Shown here one piece after another: positions 37,491-44,632 of a stretch of 64,000 nt of DNA. A program made the position numbers and the translations under genes. Positions within the stretch are counted from its first letter, which is position 1, and each line of letters opens with the position of its first letter. Source of the DNA: Caldovatus sediminis (GTDB lineage Bacteria > Pseudomonadota > Alphaproteobacteria > Acetobacterales > Acetobacteraceae); the NCBI RefSeq assembly GCF_014644455.1, contig NZ_BMKS01000009.1, positions 48,354 to 112,353 of the forward strand. Reading direction: 5' to 3'. The notes under the pieces are model-generated. The model ran no database searches and was not told where the DNA came from. It was given only the letters and a program-made list of their open reading frames with translations.

Positions 37491-37830
37491 GCTGCTGCTC
37501 GTGCTGGTCGAGGACGACCGGCTCGACGAGGTGCTGAAGGCGGCGCGCGAGGCCGGGGCGACCGGCGCCACCACGATCACCAGCGCCCGCGGCGAGGGGC
37601 TGGTGCCGCGCAAGACCTTCCTCGGCCTGGACCTGACCACCCAGCGCGACATCGTGCTGCTGGTGGTCGAGGAGCATCTCAGCCGCAGCATCCTCGAGGC
37701 GGTCGCCGCCGCGGGCCGGTTCGAGAAGGAGCCCGGCTCCGGCATCGCCTTCCAGCTCGCGGTCGAGGACGCGGTCGGGCTCGAGTCGCAGATCCGGTTC
37801 CTGTCGAAGCGCGTGGAGGACGAGCTTTGA
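37480..37830 (+). CDS. P-II-like regulatory protein
   Basis: The 116-residue product has the size and beta-alpha-beta pattern of P-II proteins: MRFKLLLVLVEDDRLDEVLK, then GATGATTITSARGEG, VPRKTFLGLDLTTQRDIVLL and EPGSGIAFQLAVEDAVGL. The T-loop lacks the classic uridylylation tyrosine of GlnB, so it is a divergent P-II. GAGGAGG precedes the ATG. The gene is overlapped by DUF1538-2 and the CBS gene. As AmtB is controlled by GlnK, it may control the DUF1538 membrane proteins; that is inference. Confidence 0.8.
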   Translation: MRFKLLLVLVEDDRLDEVLKAAREAGATGATTITSARGEGLVPRKTFLGLDLTTQRDIVLLVVEEHLSRSILEAVAAAGRFEKEPGSGIAFQLAVEDAVGLESQIRFLSKRVEDEL

Positions 37831-38261
37831 GCGGCACCGCCACCCATCACCTGCCGGTGCGCGAGGCGATGACGCGCGACCCCGTGGTCGTGGACGGCCT
37901 GACCACGGTGCGCGAGGCCCTCGCCATCATGCGCGAGCGCAACATCAGCGCGCTGGTCGTCGAGCGCCGCAACGAGCGCGACGAGTACGGAATCGTGCTG
38001 GTCGCCGACATCGCCCGCGAGGTGATCAACCAGAACCGCGCCCCGTCGCGGACCCACCTCTACGAGGTGATGGCCAAGCCGGCGCCGAGCCTGGATTGCG
38101 AGATGAACGTCCGCTACGCCGTCCGGCTGCTGCACCGGCTCGGCCTGACGCATGCGATCGTGCTGGACCAGCGCCGGCTGGTCGGGATCGTGACGCTGCG
38201 CGACCTGGTGGTCCGCTACGTCGATTCCGCGCCGGGGCCGAGGCCGGAGCCGGCCGCCTAG
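37827..38261 (+). CDS. CBS-domain pair protein
   Basis: The 144-residue product consists of two CBS motifs: VREAMTRDPVVVDGLTTVRE and ALAIMRERNISALVVE, then VMAKPAPSLDCEMNVRYAVR and LVGIVTLRDLVVRYVD. Such tandem CBS units bind adenine nucleotides. The start is TTG overlapping the P-II-like stop (TTGA); the first ATG would cut into the first CBS motif. It is the last gene of the operon and may sense nucleotides for the membrane pair. Confidence 0.85.
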   Translation: MSGTATHHLPVREAMTRDPVVVDGLTTVREALAIMRERNISALVVERRNERDEYGIVLVADIAREVINQNRAPSRTHLYEVMAKPAPSLDCEMNVRYAVRLLHRLGLTHAIVLDQRRLVGIVTLRDLVVRYVDSAPGPRPEPAA

Positions 38262-38274
38262 AGCGGATCGCGGT

Positions 38275-38290
38275 CGGCCGGAAACGGCCG
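38275..38290. terminator. Hairpin between CBS gene and hydrolase gene
   Basis: CGGCCG, loop GAAA, CGGCCG: a 6-bp stem closed by a GNRA-type tetraloop, 14 bases after the CBS gene stop. The two flanking genes converge, so it could terminate either. No T-tract is visible. Confidence 0.4.
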
Positions 38291-38359
38291 GGAGCGGGCA
38301 GCGGCTCGACAAACGGCCCTCGCGCGCCGCTTGCCGAGCATGGCCGAGCGGAGACCGCC

Positions 38360-39385
38360 CTAGGCGGTGCGGGACGCGGCGGCGGCCACCTCGGCGAGCA
38401 GCCGGCCCTCCCCGCCGGGGTAGCGCGGCGAGAAGTGGAACGGCTCGAGGCGCCGCACGCCGGCCTCGCGGGCGATCTCCCCGGCGGCGCGGGTGGTCAG
38501 GTGGCGGCGCTCCGCCGCGATCGCCGCGTCCTCGGCGAGGAAGGGCGCCTCGATGAACAGGATGTCGGCGCGGCGCGCGAGCGCGACGGCGGCGGCGCGG
38601 TTTGCCGGCGTGTCGGCGAAGTCGGTCAGGTAGGCGAGGCGCTGCCCCGGCGTGACGCTCACCAGGTCGCGCAGGGTGCCGAGCGGCCGCACCGGCGCGC
38701 CGGCCGCCTCCGAGGCGCGGGCGAAGACCGCCACCGGATGGTCGTCGGGACATCCTTCCGCCACCGCGGCCTTGAGGCCGGCGAGCCAGGGGCCGACGGG
38801 CAGGCCGCGCTCCTCCAGGCGGCTGCGCCAGACGTTGACGTGCTCGGCCTCCTCCAGCGCGAAGCCGAGGCAGGGCGTGCCGTGGTCGAGCACCGCGGCG
38901 CGCAGCCGCAGTCGGCCGAGATGCAGGACGGTGCCGTCCGGCGTGGCCGGGACGAGGGGCGGCAGGGGCTCGGGCCGGAAGCCCGAGTGCAGGCGCAGGC
39001 GGGTGCGCGGCCAGGCGGCGCCCGCGGCCGTGCCGGTCACCTCGATCGCCTCGAGGACAAGGTCGTCGCGGATGCGGTCGGCGAGGTTCCAGGTGTAGGA
39101 CTGCAGGCGGTGGAACAGGCGCTGCGCGAAGCCCTCGGGCCCCACCACCGGCAGCCGGCGCGCGCGGCCGACGAGGACCCGCAGGAGCCGGTCGAAATCC
39201 GCCCAGTGGTCCATGTGGGCGTGGGAGATGCCGAGCAGGCCCACGCGCAGCAGATGGCGCGGCGCGAGGGCGGAGAGGTCGCCGCAGTCGAACAGGACGG
39301 CGTCGGAAAGGTGCATGGCCTCGACGTAGAGGCCGGGATCGCCGCCGCGCCCGTTCAGCAGCCGCGGGTGCAGGGTGGGCCGCAT
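38360..39385 (-). CDS. Metallo-beta-lactamase-fold hydrolase, RNase Z-like
   Basis: The 341-residue product is a metallo-beta-lactamase-fold enzyme. The metal motif SHAHMDH (H55, H57, D59, H60) follows VLFDCGDLSAL, as in RNase Z. VLDHGTPCLGFALEE and YLTDFADTPANRAAA, IEAPF, and the closing HFSPRY are also RNase Z-like. The substrate is unknown; RNase Z proper would have a longer flexible arm region that I cannot make out clearly. The ATG at 39385 gives the family-like start. Confidence 0.82.
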   Translation of the reverse strand: MRPTLHPRLLNGRGGDPGLYVEAMHLSDAVLFDCGDLSALAPRHLLRVGLLGISHAHMDHWADFDRLLRVLVGRARRLPVVGPEGFAQRLFHRLQSYTWNLADRIRDDLVLEAIEVTGTAAGAAWPRTRLRLHSGFRPEPLPPLVPATPDGTVLHLGRLRLRAAVLDHGTPCLGFALEEAEHVNVWRSRLEERGLPVGPWLAGLKAAVAEGCPDDHPVAVFARASEAAGAPVRPLGTLRDLVSVTPGQRLAYLTDFADTPANRAAAVALARRADILFIEAPFLAEDAAIAAERRHLTTRAAGEIAREAGVRRLEPFHFSPRYPGGEGRLLAEVAAAASRTA

Positions 39386-39458
39386 CGCGCCGAAGGGGTG
39401 CCACGGCGGGGCCGCGGCGTCGAGGCGCGCCGCTGCGGCCAACGGACGCGCACCGGGA

Positions 39459-39935
39459 TCAGCCGGAGGCGCTCGTCCCGGCCCCGCCGCGGAGCGCGGC
39501 AAGCTCGCGGCGCAGAGCCCGCAGCTCCTCGAAGCGCCGGGTCACGTCGCGCAGGATCGCGGCCATGCCCTCGATGCGGCCGTCGGGGCCGCGCAGCGGC
39601 ACGATGGTGAACTCCAGCGAGACGCGGCTCCCATCCTTGCGCAGGCCGGGGACGGCGAGCAGGTCGCCCTCGCCGTAGCGACTCTCGCCGGTGTCCATGA
39701 CCCGGCGGTAGCCGTCCCAGTGCCGCGCGCGCTGCGGCTCGGGGATGATGATGTCGAGCGGGCGGCCGAGCGCCTCGGCGGCGGAGAAGCCGAACAGGCG
39801 CTCGGCGCCCGGGTTCCAGAAGCGGATCGCGCCGTCGCGGTCGGCGAGCACGATCGCCTCGGCCCGCGTCCGGAGGAGGGCGCGGCCGAGGCGATCGAGT
39901 TCGGTCCCGGACAGCGGTGCCGCCCCTCCGCTCAT
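39459..39935 (-). CDS. PAS-domain protein
   Basis: The 158-residue product contains one PAS domain (residues 20-135): AIVLADRDGAIRFWNPGAER and LFGFSAAEALGRPLDIIIPE, followed by HWDGYRRVMDTGESRYGEGD and a PAC part GRIEGMAAILRDVTRRFEEL. A short coiled coil (LRALRRELAAL) ends it. There is no output domain. Stand-alone PAS proteins of this type often bind heme or flavin, but no ligand residue can be named here. Confidence 0.85.
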   Translation of the reverse strand: MSGGAAPLSGTELDRLGRALLRTRAEAIVLADRDGAIRFWNPGAERLFGFSAAEALGRPLDIIIPEPQRARHWDGYRRVMDTGESRYGEGDLLAVPGLRKDGSRVSLEFTIVPLRGPDGRIEGMAAILRDVTRRFEELRALRRELAALRGGAGTSASG

Positions 39936-40060
39936 CGCGCGGTCTCCTTCTCCCTCGGTGCCGCGCGCCCCGCGCGCGACGACCTCGCGCCCGGTCGCGA
40001 TCGCGTCCATGGGCCCCGAGGCTGGCGCCGGGCGCGCACCTCCCGTCGGCTCGGCACGCT

Positions 40061-40492
40061 TCAGCCTCGGGGCGGTTGCGGCGGGTCGGGCGCCTGCCGG
40101 CCGCCGCCGGGTTCCAGCATCGCGAGCGCCGTCTCGACGTCGCGCCGCAGCGCCTCGTCCTGGAGGCGCGGCAGCGCCTCGCGGAGCCGGCGGACGAGGC
40201 GGTCGCCGGGCCGCGGCCGCTGTCCGGCCGGCGCCGCCGCCGGCCCGGGCGGCGTGGCGCCACCGAGCCGCTCCGCATGGCGCCGGAGCCGCGCGGGCAG
40301 GCCGGCGCCGTCCGGCAGGGCGGCGAGCAGCTCGGCCAGCAGCCCGCGCGCCTCGTCGCGGCCGAGATAGCCGAGATAGGAGGGGTCGAGCTCGTGCATG
40401 TAGCAGGGCGGCGAGCTGCACGAGACGACCGCGTTGGGGTCCTCCTCCGGCGGCGCCGGCGCGGGGCGCGCCCCGGATCCCCGCGCGCTCAC
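40061..40492 (-). CDS. Small Cys-containing protein paired with XdhC
   Basis: The 143-residue product has a compact N-terminal motif, VVSCSSPPCYMHELDPSYLG (near 24-43), followed by a helical region with an Arg-rich repeat of leucines. Two cysteines, a His and a Glu in that motif suggest metal binding. I recall a conserved unnamed family with this C-S-S-P-x-C-x-M-H-E signature but cannot assign a function. It starts with GTG overlapping the xdhC stop (GTGA), so it probably acts with XdhC or the same enzyme. Confidence 0.75.
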   Translation of the reverse strand: MSARGSGARPAPAPPEEDPNAVVSCSSPPCYMHELDPSYLGYLGRDEARGLLAELLAALPDGAGLPARLRRHAERLGGATPPGPAAAPAGQRPRPGDRLVRRLREALPRLQDEALRRDVETALAMLEPGGGRQAPDPPQPPRG

Positions 40493-41346
40493 GCCGGCGC
40501 GTCCGCGTGCCGCCGGGCCGCCGCGGGGCGCGCCTCGCCCCGCTCGGCCGCCGCAGCGCGCAGCGGCCCGCCGCTGCCGCCCCGGCGCAGCATCACGATC
40601 TCGCTCGCGACGGAGAGCGCGATCTCCTCCGGCGTCCGCGCGCCGAGGTCGAGGCCGGCCGGCGCGCGGATGCGCGCGAGCGCCGCCTCGTCGAAGCCCT
40701 CCGCGCGCAGGTGGTCGAGCACCAGGCCCGCGCGCTTGCGGCTGGCGACGATCGCGACGTAGCCCGCCGGCGAGCGGAGCGCGCGCGCCGCCGAGAGGTG
40801 ATCGCCCTTGTGCTGCGTCGCGATCACCACGGCGTCCCCGGCTTCCGGCGCGAGGCGCGCATAGTCGTAGTCGTCGCCGATGATCTCCTCGGCGTCGGGG
40901 AAGCGCGCGGGGTCCGGCGCGGGCGCGTCGTCGACGACGACGCGGAAGCCGAGCGTGGCGGCGAAGCGGGACAGGGTCTCCGCGACGCGCCCGTGGCCGA
41001 GGATCCAGAGGGTCGGACGGGGCAGCACGGGTTCGACGAAGACGCGCATCGAGCCTCCGCAGGGCATGCCGGTGCCGAGCACCTCGTCGTTGAGGTCGAG
41101 CCCGATGACGCGGGGCTCGCCGCTCCGCAGGCAGTCGAGCGCGGTCTCGCGCACCGCCGATTCCGCGCAGCCGCCGCCGACCCAGCCGGCGAGCAGCGTG
41201 CCGTCGCGCCCGATCAGCGCCTTCGCGCCGGGCCGCGCGGAGGCCGAGCCCTCGGTCTCGACCACGGTGGCGAGCGCATAGGGCTCGCGCCGCGCGCGCA
41301 GCGTCGTCATCAGGTCCAGCAGATCCGTCGGTTCCGTGCCCGCCAT
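40489..41346 (-). CDS. xdhC: XdhC/CoxI-family molybdenum-cofactor chaperone
   Basis: The 285-residue product belongs to the XdhC/CoxI family, which inserts or sulfurates molybdenum cofactor in xanthine dehydrogenase-type hydroxylases. The N-terminal part reads ALATVVETEGSASARPGAKA and GWVGGGCAESAVRETALDCL; the Rossmann-like C-terminal part reads LWILGHGRVAETLSRFAATL, FRVVVDDAP and IATQHKGDHLSAARAL. The hydroxylase itself is not in the window. A broken LysR gene lies divergently just upstream and may once have controlled it. Confidence 0.9.
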   Translation of the reverse strand: MAGTEPTDLLDLMTTLRARREPYALATVVETEGSASARPGAKALIGRDGTLLAGWVGGGCAESAVRETALDCLRSGEPRVIGLDLNDEVLGTGMPCGGSMRVFVEPVLPRPTLWILGHGRVAETLSRFAATLGFRVVVDDAPAPDPARFPDAEEIIGDDYDYARLAPEAGDAVVIATQHKGDHLSAARALRSPAGYVAIVASRKRAGLVLDHLRAEGFDEAALARIRAPAGLDLGARTPEEIALSVASEIVMLRRGGSGGPLRAAAAERGEARPAAARRHADAPA

Positions 41347-41408
41347 GCCGATGCGCCTCTCCCGAGGCGGAATCTCGGGCCGGCTCGGTCAGCGGACAAG
41401 CCAAATCC

Positions 41409-42360
41409 ATTGCGGGATGGCTGCGCGCCCGCACCTTCCCCGCCATCCCCGCCGCCGGGGGCTTCGCGCGCGCCGCCGAGCGGCTCGGGGTGAGCCAGAC
41501 GACGGTGAGCGTCCGCGTGCGGTCGCCGGAGGCGCAGCTCCGGCGCCCGCTCTTCGCGCGCAGCAAGGCCGGGGCCACGCCCACCCCGGCGGGGGAGCGG
41601 TTCCTGCACCAGGCGCCGGCGCTGGTGCAGCTCTGGGAGAGGGCGCGGCAGCAGGTGGCGGTGCCGCCCGGGCAGCGGGCGCCGCTCGCGGTCGGGGTGG
41701 AGCCGAGCCTGTCGGACCCGCTCCTGCTGCGCTGGCTGCTCCGGATGCGGCGCTCGTTGCCGGACGTGGCGTTGCGGGCGCAGCTGGGACCGCCGGACGA
41801 TCTCATGGGCCAGATGGCGGAGGGCATCCTGGACATCGCGGTGCTCTACGCGCCGCGCTGCCGGGCCGGACTCGCGGTCGAGCTGCTGGCCGAGGAGCGC
41901 CTGGTCATGGTGACGACGCCGGCGGCGGCCGGCGCCGAGCCGCCCGGCCACGTGCACGGGGACTGGGGCGCGGAACTCGCGGTGCGGGCGGGCGGATGCG
42001 GTCCTGCATGTCGGCGGCTTCGCGCCGCTCGGCCTCGCCTACATCCTGGAGGCCGGGGGGCGCGGGTATTTCCGCCTCGGGGCGGTCCGGCCGCATCTTG
42101 AGAGCGGCAGGCTGGCGCTGGTTCCCGGCGCGCCCGAATTCGCCCATCCCGCCTATGCGCTCCATCGCGGATCGGCCGGCGATGCCGGCCTGATACGAAC
42201 GGCGCTGGCGGGACTGCGGCGGGTGGCGCGGCCCGGAGGGGCGGAACGGGGCGGGGCGTGGCGACCGCGTGGCGTGCCGACCCCGGCCGCGATGCGGCGA
42301 CGGGCGGAACCAGGCGATAGGGCGGGCGCAGCCGTCAGGTGTGCCCCGATGGCGTCATAA
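41409..42360 (+). pseudogene. LysR-type regulator, frameshifted
   Basis: The first two thirds read in one frame: FPAIPAAGGFARAAERLGVS and QTTVSVRVRSPEAQLRRPLF (helix-turn-helix), then PLAVGVEPSLSDPLLLRWLL of the ligand domain. The rest reads in the next frame from about 41990: DAVLHVGGFAPLGLAYILEA, GGRGYFRLGAVRPHLESGRL. One frameshift near 41985-41995 therefore breaks the gene. There is also no ATG at the expected start (before WLRARTF). The inactivating change could be a sequencing error, but the missing start supports real decay. It diverges from xdhC. Confidence 0.8.
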
Positions 42361-42474
42361 TTGCGTGAAATTTGCCGCATTGCGGCATCGGCATGCACGG
42401 CCGGGCCAGCGACGCGGTATCTCTCTCGCCCCCGCAGCACGGGATCGGACGGGCGACCGACCGGCCCAGGAGCC

Positions 42475-43815
42475 ATGAACGAGGTCCCTCTCGCCGCGGC
42501 GAACCGCACCGGATCCCTCCCCGAGCCGGCCGCCGACGCTCCCGGCATCCCCCCCGGCGCGCCGTGCCTGCACCCTCCGATCCGGGACGTTCCGGTGCCG
42601 ATGCATGCGGTCACGCCGGACGGCCGCCTCATCGAGGTGAGCGAGGACTGGGTCCGGCTGTTCGGCGTCTCTCGCGAGGCGGCGCTCGGGCGCTGCTTCT
42701 CGGACTTCCTCGACCCGCCTTCCGCCGCCCGCTACCGCGCGGCCGCCGCAGAGGGGCGCGACGACCCGCCCCGGCCCGGCGAACCCGCCGCCGACGAGGT
42801 GCGGGAGGCCGAGTACCGCGTCCTCGCCCGGTCCGGCGCACACCGCGACGTCATCCTGCGCGAACGGCCCGAGCGCGATGCCGGGGGGCGGCTGCTGTGC
42901 CGCCTCGGCGTCCTCGTCGACGTCACGGAGCGCAACCGCACCGAGCAGGCACGGTGGCATGCGCGGAAGATGGAGGCGCTCGGCCGGCTCACCACCGGCA
43001 TCGCGCACGACTTCAACAACCTGCTCCAGGTGATCTTCGGCAATCTCCGGCTGCTGGAGCGGCGCCTGGCGGAAGGCGCGGCGGGCGAGGCGCTCCGCCT
43101 CCCGATCTCCGGCGCGCTGCTGGCGGCGCAGCGGGGCGGGCGGCTGACGCACCAGTTGCTCGCCTTCGCGCGGCGCGGCCACCTCGATCCGGCGACGGTG
43201 GACGTGAACGCCCGCCTCGGCGGGCCGACGGGCGCGCTGCTGCGCCATGCCCTCGGCGGGCGGACGCGCCTGGCCTTGAGGCTCGAGGAGGGCCTGTGGC
43301 CCGCCCGCGTGGACCCTTCGCAGCTCGACGTCGCCCTGCTCAACCTCGCGGTGAACGCGCGGGAGGCGATGGCCGGCCGGGACGGGGGCACGCTGGTCGT
43401 GGAGACGGCAGGGGTGCGGCTGCGCCCCGGCGACGACCGCCTCGTGGACGGCGCACATGCCGCGGCGCGCGAGGCGACCGGCGCCGGCCTGGCGGGCCCG
43501 GCCGAGGAGCCGCTGGCGCCGGGCGACTACGTGCGGATCGCCGTGACGGACACCGGCCCGGGCATGCCGCCCGAGGTCCTCGCCCACGCCTTCGAGCCCT
43601 TCTTCACCACCAAGGAGGTGGGCGAGGGCTCCGGGCTCGGGCTCAGCCAGGTGCACGGCTTCGCCCGCCAGTCGGGCGGCGCGGTACGCATCCGCAGCGC
43701 GCCGGGCGAGGGGACGACCGTCTACCTCTATCTCCCGCGGGCGGACACGGCCCCGGGGCGCGCCGCGGCCGGCGATGCCTCCGGCGAGGCGCCGCGCGCC
43801 CGGGCGAAGCCCTGA
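42475..43815 (+). CDS. Sensor histidine kinase
   Basis: The 446-residue product is a soluble two-component kinase. A PAS-like domain spans about 45-160 (MHAVTPDGRLIEVSEDWVRL, LLCRLGVLVDVTERNRTEQA). The phospho-acceptor is H178 in GIAHDFNNLLQVIFGN. The ATPase part has the N-box NLAVNAREAM, DTGPGMPPEV, FEPFFTTKEVGEGSGLGLSQ and a G2-like GEGTTVYLYLPR. No membrane segment is visible. The C-terminal receiver common in this kinase group is absent here, and a separate receiver gene lies 273 bases downstream. Confidence 0.92.
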   Translation: MNEVPLAAANRTGSLPEPAADAPGIPPGAPCLHPPIRDVPVPMHAVTPDGRLIEVSEDWVRLFGVSREAALGRCFSDFLDPPSAARYRAAAAEGRDDPPRPGEPAADEVREAEYRVLARSGAHRDVILRERPERDAGGRLLCRLGVLVDVTERNRTEQARWHARKMEALGRLTTGIAHDFNNLLQVIFGNLRLLERRLAEGAAGEALRLPISGALLAAQRGGRLTHQLLAFARRGHLDPATVDVNARLGGPTGALLRHALGGRTRLALRLEEGLWPARVDPSQLDVALLNLAVNAREAMAGRDGGTLVVETAGVRLRPGDDRLVDGAHAAAREATGAGLAGPAEEPLAPGDYVRIAVTDTGPGMPPEVLAHAFEPFFTTKEVGEGSGLGLSQVHGFARQSGGAVRIRSAPGEGTTVYLYLPRADTAPGRAAAGDASGEAPRARAKP

Positions 43816-44088
43816 GCGCGGCCGAACCGGCCACCCTCCGACACAAGAGCGTGAGCCTGCCGCTCGTGCCGACGCGCCGCTGGAATGGTCCGCCGCCTCG
43901 GCATGCCGTCAGGCTGCCCGCCATCGCCGCCACGCACCGCGCCTGCCGGATGCCGCGCGGCGCCGTCCCCGTATGTGCGGGGCTGGACAGACCGCGGCGG
44001 GAGTGCATGGTAGCTGCGCCTCCGTGCGCTGCGCAGGGGGCCTGACTCGATCGCCGAGGCCGATGCCGTCCTGTGCCAGGGGAGAGGC
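43816..44088. other. Intergenic stretch between kinase and receiver
   Basis: No gene was recognised in these 273 bases. It may hold a promoter for the receiver gene; no clear elements are seen. Confidence 0.4.
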
Positions 44089-44493
44089 ATGGCCATGCTG
44101 GTGGGCGTTCGCATTCTCGTCGTCGAGGACGAGGCGCTGGTGGCCCTGATGGTGGAGGATGCCCTCCGCGACGCGGGCGCGGAGGTGCTCTGCGCCTACA
44201 CGGTCGAGGAGGCGCTGAGGCTCCTCGGCGGCGAGGAGGGCGCCGGGCTGGATGCGGCGGTGCTCGATCTCTCGCTTGCCGGCGAGGGGGCGGCGCCGGT
44301 GGCCGAGGCGCTGCGGAAGCGCGGCATCCCCTTCCTGATCGCCACCGGCTACGGCGACGCGCAGCAGAACGCCGCGGGCGGCGCGACGGCGGGCGCGCCC
44401 GTGCTGTGCAAGCCCTTCGAGCCCGAGGCGCTGGTCGCCACCATCGCGACGTTGGTGGCGCCGGACCGGCAGCCCCTGCGCACCGGCACCTGA
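44089..44493 (+). CDS. Single-domain response regulator
   Basis: The 134-residue product is a receiver domain and nothing more. It keeps the acidic pair E13-D14 (LVVEDEAL), the phosphorylation site D60 (AVLDLSLAG), the T/S position in FLIATGYGD, and the switch lysine K108 (VLCKPFEPEAL). With no output domain it must act through protein contact or in a phosphorelay. The kinase just upstream is the obvious partner. Confidence 0.92.
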   Translation: MAMLVGVRILVVEDEALVALMVEDALRDAGAEVLCAYTVEEALRLLGGEEGAGLDAAVLDLSLAGEGAAPVAEALRKRGIPFLIATGYGDAQQNAAGGATAGAPVLCKPFEPEALVATIATLVAPDRQPLRTGT

Positions 44494-44632
44494 AGGCGGA
44501 GGGGCGCCAGGCGCGCGGCCGGCGGGCCGCGCCAGCGGGATGCGCGGCGCGAGCGCCGACGCCATCTGTCCTCCGTCTCCCTGTCCGCGGGCGGCCGCGC
44601 CCGCCGCGGGGTCACCCAACGCGGAGGCCGCC

